Source: an uncultured Desulfovibrio sp. (GTDB taxonomy: Bacteria; Desulfobacterota; Desulfovibrionia; Desulfovibrionales; Desulfovibrionaceae). Taken from it: a DNA stretch of 64,000 nucleotides. Within the stretch, counting starts at the first letter, position 1, and every line of letters begins with the position of its first letter. Position numbers and translations under genes: made by a program. The notes beneath the pieces are model-generated. The model did no database searches. It saw only the letters and a list, made by a program, of their open reading frames with translations, and had not been told where the DNA came from. This document shows, piece after piece, positions 26,274 to 36,400 of this stretch. Location of the stretch: assembly GCA_913063155.1 (NCBI GenBank), contig CAJXYU010000005.1:186001-250000 (forward strand), written 5' to 3'.

Positions 26274-26282
26274 GGAAAGTCT

Positions 26283-26738
26283 ATGCCAGGGTACAAGGGA
26301 CATATAGCAGGTGGTGCTTTCTTCGGCGTCATGGGAATTGTGGGGGCCGTTCTTCTGGGATACCTGGCAAAAGATCCGGTTCATTTGGCAGGGCTTTTGG
26401 GTTTCTGTCTTCTGGGCGCCTTGTTTCCGGATGTGGATACGGATTCGAAAGGGCAGAATCTGTTCTACAGTCTGCTCATTGTGGTTGATGCAGGACTCAT
26501 CTATCTGAAGATGTATGTCTGGGCCGCTTGGCTGGGCCTTTTCGCCATGTTGCCGGCCCTTGGACACCACAGGGGGTGGACCCATACATGGTGGGCCATG
26601 CTCGTGGTGCCGCTCCCTATTGTGCTGATTCCGGCCGTATTGATCGGCAGCCAACCCATCGAACCTTTTTTCAGATTTTATTTGGCTTTTGTTCTGGGAT
26701 ACTTTTCCCACTTACTTTTGGATGGGGAGCTGTATTGA
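26283..26738 (+). CDS. Membrane-bound metal-dependent hydrolase family protein (YdjM-like)
   Basis: A 151-residue membrane protein with four or five helices and the family-defining His/Asp motifs at membrane edges: GHIAGG near the start, ALFPDVDTDS, HHRGWTHTWW and GYFSHLLLD near the end. These define the DUF457/YdjM metal-dependent hydrolase group; the substrate is unknown and members occur in envelope and stress contexts. It ends six residues after the last motif, slightly shorter than many relatives, which could be natural. Last gene of the plus-strand operon; its stop is five bases from the convergent glycosyltransferase stop. Confidence 0.8.
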   Translation: MPGYKGHIAGGAFFGVMGIVGAVLLGYLAKDPVHLAGLLGFCLLGALFPDVDTDSKGQNLFYSLLIVVDAGLIYLKMYVWAAWLGLFAMLPALGHHRGWTHTWWAMLVVPLPIVLIPAVLIGSQPIEPFFRFYLAFVLGYFSHLLLDGELY

Positions 26739-26743
26739 GCTGG

Positions 26744-27805
26744 CTAACCGGCCAATTCCCTATACAGGGCAGCGTATTTCTCGGCCATGGCCCGGTCGGT
26801 ATACAATTTCACCGATTCAAAGCCGCTTTTCCTGATTTTTTTTCCCGTCTTTCTGGATGTCATCAGTGATTTGATGGCGCTTGCCAGAGCCACACTGTCT
26901 TTGTTGGCGAAAACAAGCCCGTTTTGTCCGCCGGTAACCAACTCCAGGTTGGACGGAAGGTTGGAGCTTATCAAAGGGGTACCTGTGGCCCAGCCTTCCT
27001 TGATGACTGCGTTTGAGCCTTCTCCATCCACTGATGGAACCGCCAGAATATCGATGCGTTGCAGAACTTCTCGGCTATCCTTGTGTCCGAGGAAAAGCGT
27101 TTTGTCGTTGATTTTGTTGGCATGGGCCTGCTCCTGTAGGTCTTTCATCAGGGGGCCGTCACCAGCGATCAGACACTGCCAGGGGGGCAGGGTGTCGTCT
27201 TTCTTCAGGTGGACCAGTGCTTCCAGCAGGACTTTGGTTCCCTTTTGGCGTGTCAAGGCGCCGATCGTGCCTATGGTCAGGAGATCATTGGGAAGCTTTT
27301 GGGTGGAATACCGATTTAGATCGATGCCACTGTGGATCGTTTCCGTGCGTTTTTCCTCGACCCCGCTTTCTACCATTCTTTGCTGGATTTCTTTGCTGAC
27401 GCCAACAATCATGTCGCCGATGAGGTATTTTTGGGTGCTCCAGCCTTTCTTGAATTTGTAGGACACCCGTCGTGTATGGACGAGTTTGAATTTCGTTTTG
27501 TTTGTGGTTTTGGCCAGAGCGGCCAACGATGCGCCTTTGGCGTCATTGGTGTGGACGATGGCCGGGTGTTCTTGTTTCAGGATTTTGAAAAAATTGATGA
27601 CGTTGATGGGGTTCAAATCGCTGGATGAGATTAGATGACGGTGTGGGATGCCTTCATCTTCCGCCAGATTCAGAAGCGGCGCTCCCTTGGGAGCCACGAT
27701 AAGAGGGGAGAATCCATCAATATTCATGAGATGGCGGGCCAGGTAGTATACCTGTCTTTGGCCGCCACGCAATTGTTTGCCGAGGTCGAGGAGCAGAATT
27801 TTCAC
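26744..27805 (-). CDS. Glycosyltransferase family 4 (GT-B)
   Basis: A 353-residue GT-B enzyme, KILLLDLGKQLRGGQRQVYYL at the N terminus, then a donor domain with IGTIGALTRQKGTKVLLEAL, CLIAGDGPLMKDL and VPSVDGEGSNAVIKEGWATG. It is likely an LPS or capsule glycosyltransferase. The start is GTG, with AAGGAT about ten bases upstream. It lies 20 bases downstream of the succinate-CoA ligase gene on the same strand and probably shares its transcript, an odd pairing of metabolism and envelope genes. Confidence 0.87.
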   Translation of the reverse strand: MKILLLDLGKQLRGGQRQVYYLARHLMNIDGFSPLIVAPKGAPLLNLAEDEGIPHRHLISSSDLNPINVINFFKILKQEHPAIVHTNDAKGASLAALAKTTNKTKFKLVHTRRVSYKFKKGWSTQKYLIGDMIVGVSKEIQQRMVESGVEEKRTETIHSGIDLNRYSTQKLPNDLLTIGTIGALTRQKGTKVLLEALVHLKKDDTLPPWQCLIAGDGPLMKDLQEQAHANKINDKTLFLGHKDSREVLQRIDILAVPSVDGEGSNAVIKEGWATGTPLISSNLPSNLELVTGGQNGLVFANKDSVALASAIKSLMTSRKTGKKIRKSGFESVKLYTDRAMAEKYAALYRELAG

Positions 27806-27825
27806 TCGTTTTCTATCCTTAAGAA

Positions 27826-29919
27826 TTATTTCAAGGCCCTTTTCACAAGGCCGGGAATGACTTCAAGACTCTTACAGACAATAAAACCGGCTTGAGCCAT
27901 GGTTTCCAGTTTGGATTGCGTTCCGCCGCCATTTTCCAGGATTGCGCCGGCATGGCCCAGCCGTTTGCCTGGAGGCGCCGTTTGCCCGGCGACAAAGGAA
28001 ACGACGGGTTTGTCGAACCCGGTTTCCACCACATACCGAGCAAGATCCTCTTCGGCTTGTCCGCCAATTTCTCCCAGAATGACAACTGCCTCGGTCTCGT
28101 CGTGGTTGCGCAACATCTCGAACATATCCACAAAGGTGGTACCGATGAACGGGTCGCCGCCGATCCCCACGCTCAAAGACTGACCTATGCCCGCGTCGGT
28201 GAGGCGCTGGGCCACTTCATAGGTCAGGGTGCCGCTCCTGGAAAGAACCGCCACAGATCCGGGTGAGAACGGCTGGGGCGGCAGGATCCCTATCTTGGTC
28301 TGACCGGGGACAATGAGGCCGGGAGTATTGGGACCGATTACCCGGGTGGAGGATTCCCGTATCTGAGCCAGAGTCGCCAGCATCTCGTGCTGGACAATTC
28401 CTTCCGTGATGCAGATGGCCCAGGGAATTTCATTATTCGCAGCTTCCAGCACGGCATCCGCCGCCAACTGGGGCGGCACGAAGATGATGCTTGCTTGGAT
28501 GTCGTGATTGCATTTTGCCTCGGCCATCGAGTTGTAGACCGGTACGCCGAGCGTTTTCTGGCCACCTTTGAACGGGGTGACCCCGGCCACGATGTTGGCG
28601 CCGTACTCCTGCATCAGACGGGTATGCAACTGCCCTTCACGGCCGGTGATCCCTTGCACCAGAATGGGGGTGGCCTTGTCGATGTCGAAGATGTCGACGG
28701 TTCGGTATCCCTTATCTTGTTGCGGTTTGGCCATCTCGCTGTCCAAGGGGGCAGGGAATTCGATGACCGGGGCGTCGACCGGCTTCAGGGAGCCGAGGAT
28801 GCCGATGGCTTCCTTCATGTCTGTGGCGATGTGCAGGTTTTCCACGTCAAGCCCTCCGAGAATCTCGAGAGCCGCCTTGGAGTCCTTACCCGACATGCGG
28901 GCCACTATGGGCTTTTTCGGGGGGGCGCCGTTCAGCGCACCTTCCAGGGCTCTGGCCACTTTCTCACAGGAAAGAATTCCTCCGAAAAGGTTGATGAAAA
29001 CGGCCTTGACCGCCTGGTCGCCGAAAAGCAGTTCCAGGGCTGTTTCCATGCGAGCCTGATCAGCGCCGCCGCCCAGGTCCAGGAAGTTGCTTGCCGGAAG
29101 CTGGGAAAAGTTCAGGAGATCCATGGTTGCCATGGCCAGGCCTGCGCCGTTGACCATGAGCCCGACCCAGCCAGGGAGCTTGACATAGGAAAGGCCCGCG
29201 GCACGGGCGGTGTTTTCCTCGTCTGAAATATGTTCGGGCTGGGAGTATCGTTCCATATCCGTGTTGATATCCACGAAATTGTCGTCGACCTCGACTTTTC
29301 CATCCAGGGCCATGAACGTGTTGTCACCGGTAAGGATCAGCGGGTTGATCTCGGCCATGAGCAGGCCGTTGTTCAACATTCCTTTGAACAGGTTTTTCAG
29401 CAGTTCGTGGAAGGGAACGAAAAATTCCTTGCCCAGATCAAGATGAAAAAAAGCAGCCCTGATCTGGTTGGGCTGCAACCCGGCGGGGAGCCCGATTTCC
29501 TGCACGAGCAGGTTTTTTTCGCCAAGGCTTTCGATATTAATGCCGCCTTCACGTCCCACAGTGAGCAGGATGCAGCGGCGTTCACGGGAGACGGTCAAGG
29601 AAAGATAGAATTCTCGCTGGATGTCTGCCGCTGGTTCGACTCGCAGGAAGGGAACCTGATGCCCCTTTATTTCGAGTTGGAACAGCTTTTGCGCCGAGGA
29701 CACATAATCCTTTTCCTCGTCGACTCGGAGAATGCCCCCGGCCTTGCCTCGTCCTCCGGTCAGGACCTGAGACTTGAGAAACCACGGCAGTGGGAAATTC
29801 GGTTTGCTGGACGCCAGTGCATCGGGGAATACGGTGATGCCTTCCGGAACAGGGACATTCGCTTCTTTGAAGAGGAGTTTGCTCTTGTGTTCGTTCAGCA
29901 GCATAAGATCGATTTTCAT
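27826..29919 (-). CDS. Succinate-CoA ligase, beta and alpha subunits fused in one chain
   Basis: A 697-residue protein. Residues 1-390 correspond to the beta subunit: ATP-grasp region with [26 protein letters not shown], then the flavodoxin-like [13 protein letters not shown] segment. Residues about 410-697 correspond to the alpha subunit: CoA-binding [34 protein letters not shown], and the phosphohistidine loop [10 protein letters not shown] with His656. The fused order is SucC-SucD. It interconverts succinyl-CoA and succinate with nucleotide phosphorylation; a related acyl-CoA is possible, since NDP-forming acyl-CoA synthetases share these domains but usually in alpha-beta order. A site AAGG precedes the ATG. 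Confidence 0.87.
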   Translation of the reverse strand: MKIDLMLLNEHKSKLLFKEANVPVPEGITVFPDALASSKPNFPLPWFLKSQVLTGGRGKAGGILRVDEEKDYVSSAQKLFQLEIKGHQVPFLRVEPAADIQREFYLSLTVSRERRCILLTVGREGGINIESLGEKNLLVQEIGLPAGLQPNQIRAAFFHLDLGKEFFVPFHELLKNLFKGMLNNGLLMAEINPLILTGDNTFMALDGKVEVDDNFVDINTDMERYSQPEHISDEENTARAAGLSYVKLPGWVGLMVNGAGLAMATMDLLNFSQLPASNFLDLGGGADQARMETALELLFGDQAVKAVFINLFGGILSCEKVARALEGALNGAPPKKPIVARMSGKDSKAALEILGGLDVENLHIATDMKEAIGILGSLKPVDAPVIEFPAPLDSEMAKPQQDKGYRTVDIFDIDKATPILVQGITGREGQLHTRLMQEYGANIVAGVTPFKGGQKTLGVPVYNSMAEAKCNHDIQASIIFVPPQLAADAVLEAANNEIPWAICITEGIVQHEMLATLAQIRESSTRVIGPNTPGLIVPGQTKIGILPPQPFSPGSVAVLSRSGTLTYEVAQRLTDAGIGQSLSVGIGGDPFIGTTFVDMFEMLRNHDETEAVVILGEIGGQAEEDLARYVVETGFDKPVVSFVAGQTAPPGKRLGHAGAILENGGGTQSKLETMAQAGFIVCKSLEVIPGLVKRALK

Positions 29920-30021
29920 CCTTACCTTTAGGTTGACGGATTCGCGGGATATTAGGTGGTTTGTAACGCTTTTTCAACGGAAATATATTGACCATTCGGC
30001 AAAGTGGAGTGAAAGTTCAGT

Positions 30022-30822
30022 GTGATAGGTATTCTCACCGGTCAGGAGGTGGATTTGAGCCGTTTTGACGAGTTTGCCGACAACCTGCATGTTGAAGTGG
30101 TCACAGAGATGGCTGAGGCCTATTTTGGCGCCCGTAAGAACATAGACGACATGATCGAGGTTCTGGATGCGTGGGCCGAAGAACTCAACGGCTGGAAGCC
30201 TCGGCTCATGCGCGCCGCAGCCCGCCTGCACACACTTCTCCTCGACGAAAAGGCCATGCGCGATTTCTACATCGCCCTTGATATTCTTCCCGGTTGCATT
30301 CCCTTTCCCGAAATAGGCGACCCCAAGGAACTCTTCGAAGGACTGCCCTTTGCCTTCACTATGAAGGGCAAGTATATCCGCAGCGTACGGGATGCCTATC
30401 GAAATTTTCATCGGCTTGTCGGCGAATATCTGAACGGCAGGTATTATGAAGAGTCCGGTGAAGGAGGGCGTAAGCGCCTTACGGTTCACTACATCCGTTT
30501 CAAGGCCATGTTCGAGTACGTCAATGAAGAGATCTCGCGGATAAACAGCAGGATGTCCACCGGTGATACATTGCGCTACTTAAAAGGAATGGACCCTGCG
30601 ACTCTGGAAAAGGAGAAAGTGCTCGAGGCCGGTGTCGGTGATTTTTGTACCCTTGATAAGGAATTGACATACAAGCCGCTGGAGCGGGCCAGGTATGACT
30701 TGCTGGAGATTCAGGAACTGCCGTCCATTGAAATGGTCAGGGGCGACATCAAGGTTTTTTGCAAAGGGCTCTGGAGGGAAAGACGTACGGAATTGCTGGC
30801 CTTGCTCCTGAAGATTATTTGA
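30022..30822 (+). CDS. Conserved-looking protein of unknown function
   Basis: A 266-residue soluble, helix-rich protein with even charge and no signal peptide or membrane helix. I recognise no domain. Notable stretches are EMAEAYFGARKNIDDMIEVL, DILPGCIPFP and RDAYRNFHRLVGEYLNGRYYEE. The frame is clean, with the codon use of its neighbours, so it is very likely real. The start is GTG at 30022, with GGAG 13 bases upstream, which is loose. It is divergent from the succinate-CoA ligase gene and its 3' end overlaps that of a single-domain response regulator by eight bases. A signalling role is possible but not shown. Confidence 0.75.
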   Translation: MIGILTGQEVDLSRFDEFADNLHVEVVTEMAEAYFGARKNIDDMIEVLDAWAEELNGWKPRLMRAAARLHTLLLDEKAMRDFYIALDILPGCIPFPEIGDPKELFEGLPFAFTMKGKYIRSVRDAYRNFHRLVGEYLNGRYYEESGEGGRKRLTVHYIRFKAMFEYVNEEISRINSRMSTGDTLRYLKGMDPATLEKEKVLEAGVGDFCTLDKELTYKPLERARYDLLEIQELPSIEMVRGDIKVFCKGLWRERRTELLALLLKII

Positions 30823-31222
30823 TGATGTTGTTTTTCTTCAGTTCCTCGATGAGTTTTTCCTTGAAATTCTCTTTGGGAATGAAAGCATCCGCCTGGTCTT
30901 TGAAAAAGGAGACGCTGACGTTCTTCACGTCCGAGTAAGCCGTCAACATGATCAGCTTGAATTCGGCCAAAGGCTTCGTTCCGATCTTCTTTTCATATTT
31001 GCGCATTTTCTGTACGGCTTCATGCCCGTTCATGTCCGGCATCTCAATGTCCATGAATACTGCGTCAAAAGGTTCGCCTTCTTGGGCGTGATGCTGAAAA
31101 AAGAGGAGGGCTTCCTCTCCGTTGCCAGCCGTATAGCACTTGCCGTAAGGCGCAAGTTTGGTCGAGGCCAGCAGGGCAAACCTTTCGTCGTCATCGACTA
31201 TGAGGAATTTCTTTTTGGGCAT
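30815..31222 (-). CDS. Single-domain response regulator (CheY-like)
   Basis: A 135-residue stand-alone receiver domain. FLIVDDDERFALL carries the acidic cluster, VFMDIEMPDMNG the phospho-acceptor Asp, IMLTAYSD the conserved Thr and AFIPKENF the Lys. There is no output domain, so it acts by protein-protein contact, as CheY, Spo0F or a phosphorelay intermediate do. No kinase is adjacent. Its start is 107 bp downstream of the CCA-adding enzyme gene on the same strand. Convergent with the unknown gene ending at 30822. Confidence 0.9.
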   Translation of the reverse strand: MPKKKFLIVDDDERFALLASTKLAPYGKCYTAGNGEEALLFFQHHAQEGEPFDAVFMDIEMPDMNGHEAVQKMRKYEKKIGTKPLAEFKLIMLTAYSDVKNVSVSFFKDQADAFIPKENFKEKLIEELKKNNIIK

Positions 31223-31329
31223 TCGAGTACCTCGTTTCGTTCCTGCGGCAGGGTGACATTCAAGGGAATGTTCTATGGTAGAGAATACCGTGGCCCAAGA
31301 TGCATGTCAAAGCGCGGCCCTTTATAAAT

Positions 31330-32427
31330 TCAAGTGATTGCCCGTGCCCGAAGCTGGCGCAATCGTTCGCCCGACGCCGCGCCCTTGTTCCGGTCCTCTT
31401 CCGGCAGGGTCACCTTGAGGATGGTGTTCAATTCCTCTTTTGCCTGGCAGAGAAAGTTGTTTCCATGGTCCGCTGTCGCCAGTTTGAATAAAGGCTCCAT
31501 GATTTTCGTCACGTGGGCGTCCATCAGCAGATCCACTCTGGTGCCTGGCCTCAGTTCCGGGTAACGGCCGGCCTTCATGTGCAACAGGGCCGCCTTTTGT
31601 CCTGCTTTGATGTATTTACTCGGCAGGCGTAAGCGTAGGCCAAGTTGCTCGGCAAGTTTTTCGCCGAGCTTTTCGTGGCCGACATGGCTGGGGAGGAGAG
31701 AGTGGGGAGTTTCGCATTTCCCCAGGTCGTGACAGAGTGCCATCCAGACGAGAAGCGGGTCACCCGCGACCTTGTCCATGACCTCGGCCGTGTGCCCGAG
31801 AACGTGGGTGTTGTGGAAAGGCGCGGGGCCTGCCGTGATGTCCTCGGCGTTTTTCAGCTCTATGAACCATGGGCTCAGGCAGCAAGCCCGGGACAGCAGT
31901 CTCAGGAAATTGCCCGGCTGCGGAGCGCTCAAGGCCTTTCTGCTTTCCTGCCCAACGCGGTCCGCCGCTATTTTTTCGTAGCCCTCCGAACGCCCGCATC
32001 GTTCCATTGCGGTAAGCAATTCCTGATGGGGGGTGAAGTCTGGCAGTTGGGCGTAAAAGCGTGCGGCTCGGATGACCCGAAGGGGGTCGTCTTCCAACGA
32101 GGTGAGGGAGGCCGGGCGAAGGATTTTCTGTTTCAGGTCCTCCATGGCCCGAGGGTGCCCAAGGATTTCCCCGTCCTGGTCAAGGGCCATGGCGTTGATG
32201 GTCAGGTCGCGGGAGGCGAGGTCCGCCTCCAGGCTGTTGCCACGGGGAAAGGCGTATTCCTTGCCGTCCATGAGAAAAATAGGAAAGGCCTTGCCAACTT
32301 CCTGGGCGTCGGGAAAGGTAGCCTTGAACTCTTCTTTTGTGGTATTGGTGACAAGATAATCCTTGTCTCTCACGGCGCGTCCGAGTAAAAGATCGCGAAC
32401 ACCACCTCCAACAAGATAAATTTGCAT
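31330..32427 (-). CDS. cca: CCA tRNA nucleotidyltransferase with HD domain
   Basis: A 365-residue class II nucleotidyltransferase. YLVGGGVRDLLLGR and DKDYLV hold the G-G-V-R-D and D-x-D signatures, RDLTINAMAL and the ERhxxE-like region RVGQESRKAL follow, and an HD phosphohydrolase domain with HNTHVLGHTAEVM and CHDLGKCETP lies at about 205-320. It adds or repairs the 3' CCA of tRNAs; the three tRNA genes and ssrA here already encode CCA, so it would act mainly in repair. The HD domain suggests added phosphatase/phosphodiesterase activity as in E. coli Cca. Divergent from birA. Confidence 0.93.
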   Translation of the reverse strand: MQIYLVGGGVRDLLLGRAVRDKDYLVTNTTKEEFKATFPDAQEVGKAFPIFLMDGKEYAFPRGNSLEADLASRDLTINAMALDQDGEILGHPRAMEDLKQKILRPASLTSLEDDPLRVIRAARFYAQLPDFTPHQELLTAMERCGRSEGYEKIAADRVGQESRKALSAPQPGNFLRLLSRACCLSPWFIELKNAEDITAGPAPFHNTHVLGHTAEVMDKVAGDPLLVWMALCHDLGKCETPHSLLPSHVGHEKLGEKLAEQLGLRLRLPSKYIKAGQKAALLHMKAGRYPELRPGTRVDLLMDAHVTKIMEPLFKLATADHGNNFLCQAKEELNTILKVTLPEEDRNKGAASGERLRQLRARAIT

Positions 32428-32453
32428 GTGCAGACAGTAACATAAGCCGCATT

Positions 32454-33374
32454 ATGCTTCCACCTGGAATATTCCTCTGGGAACAGGGCTGTGGCGGATT
32501 CGCACCCTCCGATTTTCCCCGCAGTCTTGCCGAACTTCACCCGAACTGGGCCAGCGACATGGACTCTTTGCAGCCATGGGATTCTTCCGATGTGCCCGGC
32601 TTCCTTCAAAGCTATGCCTCCGCTGAGGACGCGGAAACTCCCATTGTCGTGTGCTGCGACTGTCCCACGACTATGGATTTGGCTTTTCGCTTTGCCGAAG
32701 AAGAACTTCTCCCGGAATGGGGGAGTGTCGTCGCGGTGACCCAGCAGGAAGGGCGCGGCCAGCTTCGGCGGCATTGGGTCTCGCCTCCCGGTAATCTTCA
32801 TGTTTCCGTTGTCATGCCTGGCTACACAGGCCGACACGATTTGTGGGGCGATTGCATGGCCGCGTTGCAGCCGCTGGTTGCCGGGTATGTATTCGTAGCC
32901 GCCCTGGAGCAGATGGGAGCTCACATCAAGCTTAAATGGCCCAACGATTTTTTGCAGGGAGAGCGGAAAGTTGGAGGCATGTTGCTGGAAGAGAGAAACG
33001 GAGTGATTGTGCTCGGAATGGGGATAAATCTGGTTGCAAGTCCTGATGATTCCGAAATGCGAAAAGATAGCGCCGCAAAAGCTGGAATTCTGCAATTGTC
33101 TGCTGGGCGATCCACCCCTTTGGGAGTCTGGAAGTGCCTTGTAAACCGCAGTAAAAATATATATACGGCATTGATCGACGCATTTTCGCCATCCGAGTTC
33201 ATCTCTCTCGCCGCGGAGCGGCTTGCATGGGTAGGACGCTTGATCCTTGTCCGTGAGGGAGGCGATCAAGTCTACCAAGCCAGAATCATGGGTCTTTCTT
33301 CTGATGGAGGACTCGTTCTTGATCGGAATGGGAGGAAGGAAACTCTCTATTCCGGCTCTATACTTCCGGTTTAG
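32454..33374 (+). CDS. birA: Biotin-[acetyl-CoA-carboxylase] ligase, no DNA-binding domain
   Basis: A 306-residue biotin protein ligase. The catalytic loop EGRGQLRRHWVSPPGNL corresponds to the GRGRxGRxW motif, followed by KLKWPNDFLQGERKVGGMLLE and GMGINLV, and a C-terminal SH3-like cap (GLSSDGGLVLDRNGRKETLYSG). There is no N-terminal winged helix, so it should not act as a repressor. It lies 74 bp upstream of the biotin-dependent pyruvate carboxylase gene on the same strand, so enzyme and substrate are likely co-expressed. The first 70 residues are unusual and could include an over-extended start. Confidence 0.9.
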   Translation: MLPPGIFLWEQGCGGFAPSDFPRSLAELHPNWASDMDSLQPWDSSDVPGFLQSYASAEDAETPIVVCCDCPTTMDLAFRFAEEELLPEWGSVVAVTQQEGRGQLRRHWVSPPGNLHVSVVMPGYTGRHDLWGDCMAALQPLVAGYVFVAALEQMGAHIKLKWPNDFLQGERKVGGMLLEERNGVIVLGMGINLVASPDDSEMRKDSAAKAGILQLSAGRSTPLGVWKCLVNRSKNIYTALIDAFSPSEFISLAAERLAWVGRLILVREGGDQVYQARIMGLSSDGGLVLDRNGRKETLYSGSILPV

Positions 33375-33448
33375 TCCGCTGCCGCTAAAAAACGCGGACG
33401 GCCTGCGCTGCAGGTATCTACTACATTTTTAAGGAGAATGGTTGTTCC

Positions 33449-36400
33449 ATGAAGCCCAAGTCTTTTGATCAGGTCCTGGAAGAGATCAGGGGGAAGAGGA
33501 TTCTCGTCGCCAACAGGGGAATCCCGGCCCGCCGCATCTGTCGCTCCATCACGGAGATGTTTGACGCCATCGCGGTCATGACCGCCACCGATGTCGACAA
33601 AACCTCTCCGGCAACTTCCGGCGCCAACGAGCTCCTCATGCTTGGCTCCAATCCCCGGGCCTATCTGGACCTGGATCGGGTTATTCGTGAGGCGAAGGCC
33701 CGCGATATCGTAGCCATTCATCCTGGTTGGGGCTTCGGCGCAGAGGACGACACTTTCCCCAAACGTTGTGAAGAGGCGGGCATCATTTTCATCGGTCCGC
33801 GCCAGGAGCCCATGCGCATTCTCGGCAACAAGGTTGCTGTCCGCGCCTTGGCAAAGGAGCAGGGCGTGCCTGTGGTGCCTGGCTCCGAAGGAGCCGTTTC
33901 CATTCCGGAGGCCCGCGAACTGGCCAAGGAAATAGGTTTCCCCATCATGCTCAAGGCCGAGGGCGGCGGTGGCGGCCGCGGCATCTATGAAGTGTACGAA
34001 GAGTCCGAGCTCGAGTCCGCCTTTTCCAAGGCCTCGGCCCTGGCGCAGGCTTCCTTCGGCAACCCCCGCCTTTATGTGGAAAAACTGCTGACTTCCATCC
34101 GTCATATTGAAATTCAGGTCATCGCCGACACCTACGGCAATGTCTTCTGTTTTGACGAGCGCGACTGCTCGGTGCAGCGCAATCACCAGAAGCTCGTGGA
34201 GATCACCCCCTCGCCGTGGCCCACGTACAGCGAGGAGCTTCGTGAGCAGCTTAAGGAGTATTCCCGCCGTCTGATACAGGCTGTGGGATATCACAGCCTG
34301 GCGACCGTGGAATTTCTGGTGGACCAGGAAGGTACTCCGTACCTTATCGAGGTCAATACCCGCCTGCAGGTCGAGCATGGTATTACCGAATGCCGTTATG
34401 GCATCGACCTGGTGGAAGAGCAGATCGCCACGGCTTTCGGCTCTGAACTGCGTTTCAATGAAGAGAACACCAAGCCGTATCAATGGGCCATGCAGTGCCG
34501 GATCAATTGCGAGGACCCACAGAAGGACTTCTCACCCAACGCAGGGCGCATCACCAGGTATGTTTCCCCTGGGGGGCAGGGAGTGCGCATAGACTCCTGC
34601 GTCAGTGACGGGTACAGATTCCCCTCCAATTACGACTCCGCGGCCGCGCTGCTCATCACTTACGGCAACTCTTGGAATAAGATCGTTTCCCTGACTCAGC
34701 GCGCTTTGCGCGAGTACATGATTTCCGGCGTGAAAACCACGATTCCGTTCCACCGTCAGATCATCGGTCATTCGAAATTCATCGAGGCGGACTACGATAC
34801 CAACTTCATCCGCAAGCATCGCAACGAGCTCATGAACTATTCAGACCGTGAGCCGGAATCCCTGCGCCTTTCCAGGCTGATCGCCGAGATTTCCGCCAAG
34901 GGATACAACGAATACGTTCAGTTGGGTGAATACCGCGGCCGCGACGACAAGCGTGTGGGCCGGTTTGAGCCGGTCATGCCCGATTTCCCGGCAACCTATT
35001 TTGAGCCTCGTATCACCCGGGGCATGAAGCGGGATTCCATCCTCGACGCCCTGCGTGAGGACAGGGAGAAGGGCATAGTCCACATGACGGACACCACCAC
35101 TCGCGACATCACCCAGTCCAACAGCGGCAACAGATTCCGCCTGGCGGAGGATAAGCTCGTGGGACCGTATCTCGACAGGTGCGGGTTCTTCTCCCTGGAG
35201 AATGGCGGTGGCGCTCATTTCCATGTGGCGATGTTGGCCAACATGACCTATCCGTTCACGGAAGCCAAAAAGTGGAATCAATTCGCCCCCCAGACTCTGA
35301 AGCAGATTTTGATCCGCTCGACCAACGTGCTGGGCTACAAGCCGCAGCCCAAGAACGTCATGCGCATGACCGGGGAGATGATCAACGAGCACTACGATGT
35401 CATTCGCTGCTTTGATTTTCTGAACCATATTGAAAATATGCGCCCGTTTGCAGAGGTTGCTCTCAATTCCGAGGCCAACATTTTCGAACCGGCCATTTCT
35501 CTTTCTTGGGCCAAGGGCTTTGATGTCGCGCGTTATCTCGAAGTCACGGACGACATTGTGGGCATGTGCGCCGACGTAGCCGGTGTCAGCAGAGACAAGG
35601 CCACCAGAATGATCATCCTGGGCCTCAAGGACATGGCCGGCGTCTGTCCGCCGCGTTTCATGCGTGAGCTCATCGGCTCCATTCGCGAGAAGTACCCCGA
35701 GTTGGTTGTCCATTCGCATCGCCATTATACCGACGGTCTGTTCGTGCCCACCATGGGCGCCGCCGCGGACGCCGGTGCGCACATCGTGGACGTGGCCATC
35801 GGCTCCGCCGTGCGGTGGTACGGACAGGGCGAGGTGCTCTCCACGGCCACGTACATCGAGGATGAAATCGGTCTCAAAACCAATCTCGACAAGGACATGA
35901 TTCGGGCCACCAACTTCGTGCTCAAGCAGATCATGCCGTACTACGACCGTTATACCGCCCCGTATTTCCAGGGCATCGACCACGATGTGGTTAAACACGG
36001 AATGCCCGGCGGGGCAACGTCTTCTTCGCAGGAAGGGGCCATGAAGCAGGGCTATATCAAACTTCTGCCGTACATGCTCAAGTTCCTTGAAGGGACCCGC
36101 AAGATCGTCCGCTACCATGATGTGACCCCAGGTTCCCAGATTACCTGGAACACCGCCTTCCTGGCCGTGACCGGGGCGTATAAACGTGGTGGAGAAGTGG
36201 AGGTCCGTCGCCTGTTGAACATTCTGGATATAGTCAATCTCTGCGAGGAAAGTGCGCTGACTTCCTACGAGCGAGAGGCTCGGCTGGATCTTTACCGCGA
36301 CTCCAACGACGCTTTCCGCCAGCTGTTGCTGGGCAAGTACGGCAAGTTGCCCTTGGGCTTCCCGGAAGACTGGGTCTATCAGTCCGCATTCGGAAAGAGC

